The notes under the pieces are model-generated. The model saw nothing but the letters and a program-made list of their open reading frames with translations. It was not told the origin of the DNA and ran no database searches. The position numbers and the translations under genes are program-made. From contig CADECM010000031.1 in assembly GCA_902825845.1 (NCBI GenBank), positions 5,987-53,956 on the forward strand: a stretch of DNA of 47,970 nucleotides, written 5' to 3'. The DNA is from an uncultured beta proteobacterium. GTDB lineage: Bacteria; Pseudomonadota; Gammaproteobacteria; Burkholderiales; SG8-41. This document shows, piece after piece, positions 1-8,770 of this stretch. Every line of letters starts with the position of its first letter. Position 1 is the first letter of the stretch.

Positions 1-327
1 TGGTGCCGCGACTGCCACGACGAACTGCCGCTGTATCGCGAGGGCGGCGCGCCGCTGCTGCATCCGGGCTTTGTCCTGCGCCAGGCCAATCATGTGCTGC
101 GCACGCGCTTCATACTCCCCGCGTGGATCCATGCCGCCAGCCGCATCACTTTTTTCGAGGCGCTGCGCGTGGGTCCTGCGTATGAAGTGCGCGCCATCCC
201 GGAAGAGAAATGGAACCGAAAAGGGCATGAATTCGTGCGCTTGTACGTGGCCGTGCGCTGCGGACAACGCACGGTCGCGGAAGTGTCGCATACCGCGATT
301 TTCCGGCCGCGCAAGCAAACGCCATGA
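1..327 (+). CDS. Hotdog-fold (MaoC/thioesterase-like) protein, 3' part
   Basis: The reading frame is open from the first base of the window, so the start lies outside; about 108 C-terminal residues are visible. The pattern of a central W-I-H-A, then E-A-L-R-V-G-P-A-Y-E, then a long strand 'RLYVAVRCGQRTVAEVSHTAIFR' (in part) resembles the C-terminal half of hotdog-fold acyl dehydratases or thioesterases, which act on acyl-CoA. The catalytic residues, if any, would be upstream and cannot be judged. The stop codon overlaps the start of the next gene by four bases (ATGA at 324-327), so the two are probably co-transcribed and translationally coupled. Family assignment is moderate; the substrate is unknown. 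Confidence 0.6.
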   Translation, partial: WCRDCHDELPLYREGGAPLLHPGFVLRQANHVLRTRFILPAWIHAASRITFFEALRVGPAYEVRAIPEEKWNRKGHEFVRLYVAVRCGQRTVAEVSHTAIFRPRKQTP

Positions 328-1328
328 GCACGTGCCGCGCCCGAAGCCGCTGGTTGCTTGCGTTGCGGGGCTTGCTGTGGTGCGCCCTGCCCCATGCCGT
401 CATCGCTCAGGCGCAGCGCGACGCCGACCACTACCCCGCGCGCCCGATTCGTTGCGTGGTGCCGTTCGCGCCCGGCGGCAGTTCGGACAGCATCACGCGC
501 GTGATTGGCCCGCGGCTGGCCGAGCAACTCGGGCAGCAGGTCGTACTCGACAATCGTGCCGGCGGCAATGGCGCCCTCGGCACGCAGATCGTGGCACAGG
601 CCGCCGCTGACGGTTACACCATCGGCCTTGCCTACATCGCCACACTGGCCACCAATCCCGCAATATCCGGCAATGTGGGCTACGATCCGATCAAAGACTT
701 CGCGCCGATTTCGCAGCTCACCGCCTCGGCGAATGTTCTCGCACTTCATCCCGCGCTGGCCGTATCCTCCGTCAAGGCCTTTGTTGAACTGGCCAAGGCC
801 CGGCCCGGACACATCAACTATTCATCCGGCGGCATCGGCACCATCGGCCACCTCAGCGCCGAACTGTTGCAGCAGGCCGCCGGCATCAAGCTCAACCACA
901 TCGTCTACAAGGGCAGCGGCCAGGCGGTGATCGATCTGCTGGGTGGCCATGTCGGCACCATGTTCGGCGGCATGGCAGCATTCGCGGGCCACGCCAAGAA
1001 CGGCAAGATCAGACTTATTGCCGTCACCGGCAGGATGCGCATGCCAATTGCGCCGGAGCTGCCCACCATTGCCGAATCCGGATATCCGGGCTTCGAAGCC
1101 GTCGGCTGGTTCGGGTTGATTGCGCCTGCGCGCACGCCCGCGGCGCGCATCGCCCGGCTGAACCATGAAACGGTCAAAGCGGCGCAGTCGCCGGCCGTGC
1201 GCGAGCGTCTCACCGCCATCGGCTTCGATGTCGTGACCGGCACGCCGCAGGACTTCACCCGCTACATCCGCAGTGAAGCGCTGAAATGGCGCAACCTGAT
1301 CCGGCAGATGGGCCTGAGCGCGCAGTAA
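324..1328 (+). CDS. Bug-family tripartite tricarboxylate transporter substrate-binding protein
   Basis: 334 residues, the usual size. An N-terminal signal peptide (basic start, hydrophobic stretch, Ala-rich cleavage region near residue 30) is followed by the family opening 'YPARPIRCVVPFAPGGSSD', then 'DNRAGGNGALGTQIVAQAAADGYT', and a C-terminal 'LPTIAESGYPGFEA' block typical of Bug proteins. These are periplasmic binding proteins for carboxylates and related organic acids. Burkholderiales carry very many of them, mostly without an adjacent TctA/TctB membrane pair, and none is seen here. The start ATG overlaps the upstream stop codon, which supports it. The ligand cannot be predicted. The neighbouring hotdog gene suggests an organic acid or CoA-linked pathway, but that is inference. 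Confidence 0.92.
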   Translation: MSTCRARSRWLLALRGLLWCALPHAVIAQAQRDADHYPARPIRCVVPFAPGGSSDSITRVIGPRLAEQLGQQVVLDNRAGGNGALGTQIVAQAAADGYTIGLAYIATLATNPAISGNVGYDPIKDFAPISQLTASANVLALHPALAVSSVKAFVELAKARPGHINYSSGGIGTIGHLSAELLQQAAGIKLNHIVYKGSGQAVIDLLGGHVGTMFGGMAAFAGHAKNGKIRLIAVTGRMRMPIAPELPTIAESGYPGFEAVGWFGLIAPARTPAARIARLNHETVKAAQSPAVRERLTAIGFDVVTGTPQDFTRYIRSEALKWRNLIRQMGLSAQ

Positions 1329-1419
1329 CCCGCCGTGGCGCAGGCGCTGCGAAGTCGATTTCGATACACTAACCGGGGCTGGCCGGTTGCCGGCACCCCA
1401 ACGCGAAAGAGGCAATCCC

Positions 1420-2235
1420 ATGGCAGACAAAACCTTTCCCCGCGCACACCTGATCGCCGGCGGCTTTCCGCCTGGTGCCAGTGCCGGACACGACCACGAT
1501 TACGCGCGTCTGCAGCTGCTGAACCTGCTTGCCGCCTGCGACGTGCAGGCCTCGGTCGCCAATGACTTTGCCGACCTCGAAAAATGGCTGCCGGTCAGCA
1601 GCTTGCTGGTCACCTATGTCGCGGGTCCCTACCCCGGCGATGCGCAGTGCCTCGCGCTGCGCGCGTGGCTGGAGGCGGGTGGCCACTGGCTGGGTCTGCA
1701 CGGCACCAGCGGCGGCCGCGCCGAGCGCGTCGAGGGCATGCGCCAGCGGCGCACCGTCAAGACCGAACACCATGCCCTGCTCGGCTGCCGCTTTCTGACC
1801 CATCCGCCGCTGTGCAAATTCCGGGTCGATGTGCGCGACGGCACGCATCCACTCACGCGGGGCGTCGGCAGCGCCTTCGACATGGAGGATGAACCATACT
1901 TTATTGAACTGCAGGACACGGCTGCAACGCGCATCCTGCTGACCGCGGATTACGGTGCTGCCGCGGTATCAAAGAGCGTCGTGCCGCTGTACGGCTCGGA
2001 TACCTCGCTGCAGTCCGACGGCAGAACGCGCGTGCTCGGCTACACGCGTGAGGTTGGAAAAGGCGGCGTCACCTATTTTGCGTTCGGTCACTGCCACAAC
2101 CCGCCCTCGCGCGCCGGGCGTGCGCCGGATCCCGCGGATACGCAACCGGCAACCTTCCGCGCCCCCTGGGAAACAGCGGCCTACACAACGCTGTTGCGCA
2201 ATGCGATAGCCTTCGGCACAGCCCGGCGGCCTTAA
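1420..2235 (+). CDS. ThuA-like domain protein (class I glutamine amidotransferase-like fold)
   Basis: 271 residues from the ATG at 1420, which follows an AAAGAGG-type ribosome site; an in-frame TTG at 1387 would add 11 residues and is less likely. Visible ThuA-family features are 'HDYARLQLLNLL' near the N-terminus, the 'LRAWLEAGGHWLGLHG' strand-turn, 'DGTHPLTRGVGSAFDMEDEPYF' and a C-terminal 'GKGGVTYFAFGHCHN' segment. ThuA proteins adopt a glutamine-amidotransferase-like fold and are often linked to sugar metabolism; the enzymatic activity of most members is not known. No signal peptide is seen. It lies 91 bases after the Bug gene on the same strand and ends convergently with the lipoprotein gene, sharing four bases. 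Confidence 0.8.
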   Translation: MADKTFPRAHLIAGGFPPGASAGHDHDYARLQLLNLLAACDVQASVANDFADLEKWLPVSSLLVTYVAGPYPGDAQCLALRAWLEAGGHWLGLHGTSGGRAERVEGMRQRRTVKTEHHALLGCRFLTHPPLCKFRVDVRDGTHPLTRGVGSAFDMEDEPYFIELQDTAATRILLTADYGAAAVSKSVVPLYGSDTSLQSDGRTRVLGYTREVGKGGVTYFAFGHCHNPPSRAGRAPDPADTQPATFRAPWETAAYTTLLRNAIAFGTARRP

Positions 2236-2717
2236 ATGACTGAAGCCTTTCTTGCCAGAACCGGCTGCTGTGTGCCCTGAATCGACTTCTCGGTCTGCGC
2301 AATAATTTCTTTCGCGGTCGCGGCATCCATCAGCAGTCCGTTGCGCGCCGCCGTGCTCATGCGGGTCGCATTCGCACTGATCACTTCCAGCTGCACCTCG
2401 ATCTCCCGCGCCGGCGCGCGGGCGACGATGGTTTCGCCGGAAGCCAGCTTTGTCGTTCCGTCGACGGCAATATCCATGCGTTTGAGCGCCGCGACCACCG
2501 CCTTGCGTATTTGCGGCAGGGGCAGGCTGAACGTCCGGTACGCCGTCCCATTCACGGTGTGCTGAACGCCCATGCTGGCGCCCACGCCCAGCACGGTAAG
2601 GGCCAGCGGCGCACAGCCGCAAAGCGCGCTGCTCAAACCCGCCAACAGGGCCATTGTACAGAGGCGTGTGACGGTGGCGCCGGACCGGCGAACGATCGGA
2701 TCATTGGATGGGCGCAT
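2232..2717 (-). CDS. DUF3568-like small lipoprotein
   Basis: 161 residues. A hydrophobic signal sequence ends in L-C-G-C (residues 32-35), a plausible lipobox with the lipidated Cys at 35. The mature part starts 'APLALTVLGVGASMGVQHTVNG' and continues with an alpha/beta region ('FSLPLPQIRKAVVAALKRMDI') and short strands, as in the DUF3568 / small periplasmic lipoprotein group. Its function is unknown; an envelope location is inferred from the signal. It overlaps the convergent ThuA-like gene by four bases at their stop codons. It is downstream of the MmgE/PrpD gene with a 163-base gap, so co-transcription is possible but not shown. Confidence 0.7.
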   Translation of the reverse strand: MRPSNDPIVRRSGATVTRLCTMALLAGLSSALCGCAPLALTVLGVGASMGVQHTVNGTAYRTFSLPLPQIRKAVVAALKRMDIAVDGTTKLASGETIVARAPAREIEVQLEVISANATRMSTAARNGLLMDAATAKEIIAQTEKSIQGTQQPVLARKASVI

Positions 2718-2880
2718 CAGTCATCCCCGGGTTTGGCGCAACGGATTTTGTACCGCACGCGTCACATTGTCGAAAAGTTCGGCGGCAATATAGCACCGGG
2801 GTTTGCCGTGGGCCTGTGCATTTATGCACGGCAAGCCAAAATTCGGATCCGCTCACACGGCCCGGCGTGAATGCCGGTGG

Positions 2881-4281
2881 TCAAGCCACCGCGCGCGCCG
2901 CATGCGCGGGCGCCAACAGGTCAATCAGCTCGCGCGCCGAGTGCTTCTCGATCTCCAGTGCCACCGCCGCTATCCGCTCGACCGGCAGCTGCGGGCTGTT
3001 GCCGCTGAACTTGCGCATGATGGCATCCGCATCCATCGGTGCCGCGAGCGAACCGGTTGGGTCGAGAATGTCGACGCGCATCCAGGCGTCATCCACCTTC
3101 GCCGACACCCAGCCGGCGAAGTGTTCAGGGTAGAGTTTGTCGAGCGCGGGATCATCCACCAGTTCCAGACGCGCAGCGAGTTGGGACAGCGCCGGATCGT
3201 GCATTTTGCGTTCGCTGAACTGCGCGGGCAGCACCTGCCCATCGGCCAGCGCGGCGGCAAGGCAATAGCGCAGGCTCATCTGCGCGTTGAGCGCGCTGCC
3301 CGGCGCATAGTCGAAGCCGCATTGCACGTCAACGACCTTGCTCATACCCACCTGCACCGGCCGCTGCGCGTCCCAGGCATTCCCCAGGCGTTGGCGCAAT
3401 TGCAGCGCGGCATCAATGTATGCGTGCGTGCTGCCACAGCAGGAGTAGGGTTTGATCGAGACCGCGTCGAGGTGATATACCTTGCCCAATTCATGCGTCA
3501 GCGGCGCGGGATTCGAGGCATCGGAAAACGCTTTCAGAAATCCGCCGTCTTCGGTTTCGTAAATCTGCGTCGGACCGCTGAACCCCGATGCCGCCAGTTC
3601 AGCGGCCAGCACCCCCGAATGCGCGGCCTTGCCCGCGTGCAGGCGTTTGCTCATGGTGCCGTCGGCGTTGAACGCCCACAGTCCCGCGCCTTGTGTGCCT
3701 GCCAGACCCAGCGCCCACGCGGTGCGCTCGGTATCGAGCCCCATCAGCACCGCACACGCCGCCGCCGCGCCGAACGGTCCGCACGCGCCGGTCAGGTGCC
3801 AACCGCGCAGCCGCGCCGCGGACGGATTCAGCGCAAGGCTTGAACGGATCATCACCTCGTAGCCGGCCGCGATGGCGGTAACGATGCGTTCGCCGCTCGA
3901 ATCGAGTTGCTCCGCCATCGCCAGCACGGCGGGAATCACCACCGCGCCCGGGTGCAGCTTGGCGTTGTGATAATCATCCAGCTCAAAGGCGTGCGACGAG
4001 GTGCCGTTGACCATCGCCGCATCGGCCGCGCGCAGCGCGGGCTGCGTCGCGTTCCAGATGCGCGAGCGTCCCGTGCCGCCGCCGGCCTGCGCCCACTTGA
4101 GCAAGGCTTGCGTCCACGGTGTCGCATAGCCGTAAACGCCGCAGCCTACGGTGTCGAGCAATGCAAGGCGCACCACGGCTTTGGTGCGCGCCGGCAGATC
4201 TTCCGGGTTGAGCCCGGCCACCCATCGCGCCAGTTGCAGGGTGGCGCCGGTGCCGGGATGTTGTTCGAGTGTCACGCGCAA
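2881..4281 (-). CDS. MmgE/PrpD family protein
   Basis: 466 residues, the usual family length. It has the N-terminal all-helical domain with the diagnostic 'NGTSSHAFELDDYHNAKLHPGAVVIPA' region (about residues 92-118), 'GWHLTGACGPFGAAAACAVLMGL', and the second-domain 'KPYSCCGSTHAYIDAA'. The family includes 2-methylcitrate dehydratase, cis-aconitate decarboxylase and many uncharacterised dehydratase-like members, so the reaction cannot be named. Burkholderiales encode many copies, commonly near Bug binding proteins as here. The start ATG has a GGAGACTTG-type sequence just upstream. The 99-base spacer before it contains the dispersed AT-rich motif at 4354-4372. Confidence 0.9.
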   Translation of the reverse strand: MRVTLEQHPGTGATLQLARWVAGLNPEDLPARTKAVVRLALLDTVGCGVYGYATPWTQALLKWAQAGGGTGRSRIWNATQPALRAADAAMVNGTSSHAFELDDYHNAKLHPGAVVIPAVLAMAEQLDSSGERIVTAIAAGYEVMIRSSLALNPSAARLRGWHLTGACGPFGAAAACAVLMGLDTERTAWALGLAGTQGAGLWAFNADGTMSKRLHAGKAAHSGVLAAELAASGFSGPTQIYETEDGGFLKAFSDASNPAPLTHELGKVYHLDAVSIKPYSCCGSTHAYIDAALQLRQRLGNAWDAQRPVQVGMSKVVDVQCGFDYAPGSALNAQMSLRYCLAAALADGQVLPAQFSERKMHDPALSQLAARLELVDDPALDKLYPEHFAGWVSAKVDDAWMRVDILDPTGSLAAPMDADAIMRKFSGNSPQLPVERIAAVALEIEKHSARELIDLLAPAHAARAVA

Positions 4282-4353
4282 GTCTCCTTGAATTGAACTG
4301 CCAGGGATGTTATTACACTTTGCCGCCGCGCTTGGATGATGCCAAGTGCAATC

Positions 4354-4372
4354 ATAACTATCTGTTTTTAAA
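4354..4372 (-). repeat. Dispersed AT-rich 19-bp motif, copy 1
   Basis: On the minus strand it reads TTTAAAAACAGATAGTTAT. It starts nine bases after the response-regulator stop codon and ends 72 bases before the MmgE/PrpD start. It matches the window consensus TTTAAAAACAGATACTTAC at 17 of 19 positions and is flanked by further A/T runs. Confidence 0.75.
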
Positions 4373-4380
4373 CAATTTTT

Positions 4381-5067
4381 TTAAATATCGTTGACGCCGG
4401 ACAAGACACCGCTGCGCTGTGCCAGTTGCCACAACTGGGCATGGGTTTCAACGCCCAGTTTTTGACGGATGGCCGACTGGTGATTAGCCACGGTCTTGTA
4501 GCTCAGCTGCAATTTGTCGGCGATGGTGTTGAGGGTGTCGCCGCACACCAGCAGGCGCATCACTTCGAACTCGCGATTGGACAGCGCGGCCAGGCTGGCG
4601 GCGCCGCCGCCCACGGACTGCAGCGCCAGTGACTGCGCCATATCGTGACTGATATAACGCAGGCCCTGCGCCACCCTGCGTACCGCATCCACCAGCACCT
4701 CAGGCGCGCTGGCCTTGGTGACATAGCCAAGCGCGCCTGCCTGAAATGCGCGCGACGCAAAGATCGGCTCCTCATGCATGCTGAACATCAGCACCTTTGC
4801 CCGCGGCTCGCGCGCGAGCATGTGACGCATCGCCTCGATGCCGCTGGCACCGGGCAACGAGATATCCATCACCACCACATCGGGATTCAGCCGCTGGAAT
4901 TCGCCGTAGGCATCGGCGGCGTTGCCCGCTTCGCCAACGACGTCGATGCCGCTCGCGCGTTCCAGCAAACGCCTATAACCTTCGCGCACCACGGAATGGT
5001 CGTCCACCAGGAACACCGTGATCGCGGATTGCGTGCCCGCCGCGCCCCTCGCGCGCGAAGTACTCAT
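4381..5067 (-). CDS. NarL/FixJ-type LuxR-family response regulator
   Basis: 228 residues. The receiver domain (about 16-130) shows the acidic pair D22/D23, phospho-acceptor D68 in 'VVVMDISLPG' and the conserved K118 in 'YVTKAS'. A C-terminal GerE/LuxR helix-turn-helix (about 157-220) carries 'LSNREFEVMRLLVCG' and 'ADKLQLSYKTVANHQSAIRQKLGV'. It should be phosphorylated by the kinase encoded directly upstream, with which it overlaps by four bases (ATGA), and then bind DNA as a dimer. Targets are unknown. The divergent TonB-dependent receptor is an obvious candidate by position only. Confidence 0.93.
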   Translation of the reverse strand: MSTSRARGAAGTQSAITVFLVDDHSVVREGYRRLLERASGIDVVGEAGNAADAYGEFQRLNPDVVVMDISLPGASGIEAMRHMLAREPRAKVLMFSMHEEPIFASRAFQAGALGYVTKASAPEVLVDAVRRVAQGLRYISHDMAQSLALQSVGGGAASLAALSNREFEVMRLLVCGDTLNTIADKLQLSYKTVANHQSAIRQKLGVETHAQLWQLAQRSGVLSGVNDI

Positions 5068-6005
5068 GCCGCGCGCGGCGCAACGCGCAGTACCGCGCGA
5101 ATCGAAAACCCCCCGCCCGCGCGCGATAACACCTGCAGCGATCCGCCCAGCGCTTCCAGCCGCTCGCGCATGCCTACCAGTCCCAGACCCGCGGCCGAGG
5201 CCCAGTCGCCGGCGCCCGATCCGTCGTCCGCGATGCTGAGCAGGATGCCCTGCGCGTCGCGCCCCAGCGCAACGCGCACCTGCGCGGCATGCGCATGCTT
5301 CACGACGTTGGTGAGACCCTCCTGCACGATGCGGTAGAGCGTAATATTTTCGCGCTCGCCCAGATCGTCCACCGCAGCCGTCACCGCCAGTTCAGCCCGT
5401 ATCGCCGGATTGCGCGCGCGCCAGTCTTCGAGCAGATGTTCCAGCGCCGCCGACAACCCGAGTTCATCCAGGCCCGCCGGCCGCAGCCGGCGCAGCATGT
5501 CGCGGATTATTCCTTGCACATGATCTGTCGCCTGCACGATGGCGCGCGCCGCCGCGCCCACCTCGGACATCCGGCCGGCGCTCCAGTCGCGGATCGACAC
5601 GGCGTCGATCTTGATGGCGTTCAGATGTTGGCCCAGTTCGTCGTGCAGTTCACGCGCCAATGCCTTGCGCTCGTCTTCCTGCACGCTCACATGCGACAGC
5701 GACAGCCGGCGGTTCTCCAGCAACGTTTCCGCCAGCCGCGCCTCGGCCGCCATACGGCGGCGCAATTCGCGGCGCGCCTCGCCCGCACGCCGCCACGAAT
5801 ACCACGCCAGCGTCAGTGCCAGCACCAACAGCACGCCCGGCAGTTCGTCGAGCTGATAATGCTCCCAGGGGCGCGTCCACGCCAGCACCCGTTCGTTCAG
5901 CTCAACCGCCATGCTGAACCACCAGAACAGCAGCACGCACGCGCCCACCCATAAAAAATCCCGGCACGCGGCACTGCCCGTTGCTTGTTCATGTGCGAGG
6001 GCCAT
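5064..6005 (-). CDS. NarX/UhpB-type (HisKA_3) sensor histidine kinase
   Basis: 313 residues from the ATG at 6005; the frame stays open to 6200, but that extension is basic, Cys-rich and lies in the promoter region of the divergent receptor gene. Two membrane segments (about 17-34 and 55-70) flank a short external loop of roughly 20 residues. A coiled region (75-105) leads to the H-box 'ALARELHDELGQHL' with phospho-accepting H121. The ATPase N-box follows with N233 in 'EGLTNVVKHAHA', then 'ADDGSGAG' (260-266) and 'GLGLVGMRERLEALGG'. The tiny periplasmic loop suggests sensing within the membrane or through a partner. It forms an operon with the response regulator (4-base overlap). Confidence 0.9.
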   Translation of the reverse strand: MALAHEQATGSAACRDFLWVGACVLLFWWFSMAVELNERVLAWTRPWEHYQLDELPGVLLVLALTLAWYSWRRAGEARRELRRRMAAEARLAETLLENRRLSLSHVSVQEDERKALARELHDELGQHLNAIKIDAVSIRDWSAGRMSEVGAAARAIVQATDHVQGIIRDMLRRLRPAGLDELGLSAALEHLLEDWRARNPAIRAELAVTAAVDDLGERENITLYRIVQEGLTNVVKHAHAAQVRVALGRDAQGILLSIADDGSGAGDWASAAGLGLVGMRERLEALGGSLQVLSRAGGGFSIRAVLRVAPRAA

Positions 6006-6119
6006 GGCCCGGATACCTCTTGACTCTGACAGTAACCAACAAAATGAATCAGGAAAACTTCCCGCTACTTTACGGGAAATCGCGCGCCGGCAGAAGCCGC
6101 ATGCGCGGTGCGCAAATTC

Positions 6120-6125
6120 TAGAAT
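6120..6125 (+). promoter_or_regulatory. Candidate -10 element for the TonB-dependent receptor gene
   Basis: TAGAAT lies about 78 bases upstream of the receptor start in the 197-base divergent spacer. No convincing -35 hexamer is seen at normal spacing, so the gene may depend on an activator. Weak call. Confidence 0.3.
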
Positions 6126-6202
6126 ACGCCGTATGCGACCGCCGGCGCGCCGATGGCTGTCCGCGGCAGAAGAATAGCGGCGCAACACGGGGAACGTCAT
6201 TC

Positions 6203-8680
6203 ATGCGGCATCAAATGCACGGCTTACGGCGGTGCGCAACGGCTTTGTACCTGTTCGCAGGCCTGCTGCCGGCGAGCGGCATCACCCACGCTGCCGAACC
6301 CGGAGAACTGCCCAAAGTCGAAGTGATCGGCACCACGCCGCTGCCCGGGCTCGGGCTGGCGCGCGATCTGGTGCCGGCGCCGGTACAGTCCGCATCCGAC
6401 GCGGACATGCGGCGCGCCAATGCCATCAATCTGTCCGACTTCCTGGACCGCAATCTGGGCAGCGTCCATATCAACGAAATCCAGAATAATCCATTTCAGC
6501 CCGACGTGAACTACCGCGGCTTCACCGCCTCGCCGCTGCTGGGCACGCCGCAGGGATTGTCCGTCTACATGGACGGCGTGCGCATGAATCAGCCGTTCGG
6601 CGACGTGGTGAGCTGGGATTTGATCCCCAAATCCGCGATCGCCAATCTCACCCTGATGCCGGGCTCCAACCCACTGTTCGGATTGAACACGCTGGGCGGT
6701 GCCCTGTCGATCCAGACCAAAGACGGGCGCAGCCATCCCGGGGCAGCGCTGCAGGCCTACGGTGGCATAAACCGGCGCCGGGCCACCGAATTCGAATACG
6801 GTGGTTTTAACCAGACCCTCGACTGGTTTGTCACCGGCAATTATTTTCGCGAACGCGGCTGGCGCGATGATTCGCCCACCCGGGTCGGACAGTTATTCGG
6901 AAAATTGGGATGGCGCAACACCGCCACCGATCTGAAATTCACCATTGCCCATGCCAATAACAGGCTCACCGGCAATGGGCTGCAGGAGTTTCGCCTGCTC
7001 AACGCCAACTACGCCAGCATTTACACCAAGCCAGATGTAACCGGCAACATCTCGACGTTGCTGGGTCTCGCGCTGAATCACGCGATCGGCGACAACCTCG
7101 TGCTCTCAGGCAACGCCCACTATCGGCGCATGCGCACCCGCACATTGAACGGGGACATCAACGAGGAATCTCTCTCGGAAAACATCTATCGCGCCGGCGA
7201 GACCGCCGCCAACACACCGTTCCCCTCGTCGCGGTGCATCGAGCAGGTGCTGCTCAATGATGAACCGGGCGAAAATTGCAACGCGCTGATCAACCGCAGC
7301 AGCACGCGGCAAAGCAACCTTGGTTTTTCGGCACAGCTTGCGGCCACTGGCAACACCGGCGGCATCAGGCACCAGTTCACCGGCGGCGGCGCCTACGACG
7401 GCAGCCGCGCGCACTTTACGCAATCCACGCAACTGGGATACCTCACGCCCGCTCGCGGTGTCACCGGCTTAAACGCGTTTGCCGACGGCGTCAGCGGCGG
7501 CGAGGTCGATGGCGAGCCGCTCGACAATCGGGTCGACCTGCGCGGGCGCACACGCACCTGGAGCGCGTACGCGACCGACACAATGTCCTTCGCCAATTGG
7601 ATCCACCTGACGGTATCGGGGCGTTTCAACCGAACCACGGTCAACAACCGCGATCAGATCAACCCGGGGGGCAGCGCGGGCTCTCTTGATGGCAATCACA
7701 ATTTCAGCCGCTTCAACCCCGCGGCAGGCGTAAGCTTTACGCCTCACCGCGCATTCAAGACCTATGCCGGATACAGCGAGGGCAGCCGCGCGCCAAGCGC
7801 CATTGAACTGGGTTGCGCCGACCCCAACAATCCCTGCCGCCTGCCCAATTCGCTGGCGGGCGATCCGCCACTCAAGCAAGTCGTGACCAAAACCTGGGAA
7901 CTGGGCATGCACGGGCTGTTGGGCGGCGGCCTGCGCTGGAATGCGGGTGTGTTTCGCGCCCAAAATCACGACGATATCCTGTTCGTGGCCGCACCCGACA
8001 ACACGCAATTCGGCTACTTCCGCAATTTCGGCAAGACGCGGCGCGAGGGCGCCGAAGCCGGTTTCACCGCCCAGTCCGGCGCGCTCAACTTTGGCGCCAA
8101 TTACACCTATATCGACGCCACCTATCGCTCGGCCGAGTCGCTCAACGGCACGGGCAACAGCACCAACGATCTGGCGCAGGCAGGCGAAGCCGGGCGCGAA
8201 GGCGCCATACGCGTCAATCCCGGCAACCGCATTCCGCTGATCCCGCGACATTTGTTCAAGGCCCACGCCGATTATCAGTTCACGGGCGCCTTCTCCGCGG
8301 GCCTGAACATGATTGCGGTCGCCAGTTCATTTGCGCGCGGCAACGAAAACAACCTGCATCAACCCGACGGCACGGTATATCTCGGCTCGGGCAAAAGCGC
8401 AGGCTATGCCGTGTTCAACTTCAGCGCAGGCTATCAGGTGGACAAACAATTGCGGTTCTTTGCCCGCATCAACAACCTGTTCGACCGCAAGTACAGCACG
8501 GGCGCGCAACTGGGCCCCACCGGCTTTACGGCCAACGGCAACTTCATCGCGCAGCCGCTGCCGCCAACCCCTGCGGGCGAAGACCCGGTGGTGCAGTCAA
8601 CCTTCTTTGCGCCGGGCGCACCGCGCACCGGCTGGATCGGCCTGCGCTACCTGTTTGATATGCCCGCGCGCAAGCCGTAG
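6203..8680 (+). CDS. TonB-dependent outer-membrane receptor
   Basis: 825 residues from the ATG at 6203, which follows GGGGAACG; the open frame reaches back to 5981 but without signal-like sequence. A signal peptide is followed by a TonB-box-like 'KVEVIGT'. The plug domain (about 45-160) includes 'NLSDFLDRNLGSVHINEIQ', 'YRGFTASPLLGTPQGLSVYM', 'PFGDVVSWDLIPKSAI' and 'LNTLGGALSIQTKDG'. The rest is beta-barrel with alternating aromatic strands and the usual C-terminal region ('FFARINNLFDRKYST', 'GLRYLF'). Two closely spaced cysteines in an extracellular-loop position (residues about 344-358) may form a disulfide. It imports a ligand with energy from TonB-ExbBD, none of which is in the window. The ligand is unknown. 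It is divergent from the two-component operon. Confidence 0.93.
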   Translation: MRHQMHGLRRCATALYLFAGLLPASGITHAAEPGELPKVEVIGTTPLPGLGLARDLVPAPVQSASDADMRRANAINLSDFLDRNLGSVHINEIQNNPFQPDVNYRGFTASPLLGTPQGLSVYMDGVRMNQPFGDVVSWDLIPKSAIANLTLMPGSNPLFGLNTLGGALSIQTKDGRSHPGAALQAYGGINRRRATEFEYGGFNQTLDWFVTGNYFRERGWRDDSPTRVGQLFGKLGWRNTATDLKFTIAHANNRLTGNGLQEFRLLNANYASIYTKPDVTGNISTLLGLALNHAIGDNLVLSGNAHYRRMRTRTLNGDINEESLSENIYRAGETAANTPFPSSRCIEQVLLNDEPGENCNALINRSSTRQSNLGFSAQLAATGNTGGIRHQFTGGGAYDGSRAHFTQSTQLGYLTPARGVTGLNAFADGVSGGEVDGEPLDNRVDLRGRTRTWSAYATDTMSFANWIHLTVSGRFNRTTVNNRDQINPGGSAGSLDGNHNFSRFNPAAGVSFTPHRAFKTYAGYSEGSRAPSAIELGCADPNNPCRLPNSLAGDPPLKQVVTKTWELGMHGLLGGGLRWNAGVFRAQNHDDILFVAAPDNTQFGYFRNFGKTRREGAEAGFTAQSGALNFGANYTYIDATYRSAESLNGTGNSTNDLAQAGEAGREGAIRVNPGNRIPLIPRHLFKAHADYQFTGAFSAGLNMIAVASSFARGNENNLHQPDGTVYLGSGKSAGYAVFNFSAGYQVDKQLRFFARINNLFDRKYSTGAQLGPTGFTANGNFIAQPLPPTPAGEDPVVQSTFFAPGAPRTGWIGLRYLFDMPARKP

Positions 8681-8770
8681 TCGCGCCATTCAGCCGATGC
8701 GGGGCGCTCACAGCGAAGCAAGCGATTGCAGCGCGATGCGCGTTGAACGACACTGCGTCCTGTGCGCGGT

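Noticed and set aside
90..812. Long minus-strand open frame opposite the first two genes
   Set aside because: It is the mirror of GC-rich coding sequence; the plus-strand proteins are clear family members.
2803..3843. 346-codon plus-strand frame opposite the MmgE/PrpD gene
   Set aside because: Composition is Arg/His-rich as expected for an antisense frame, with no domain pattern; the minus-strand gene is well supported.
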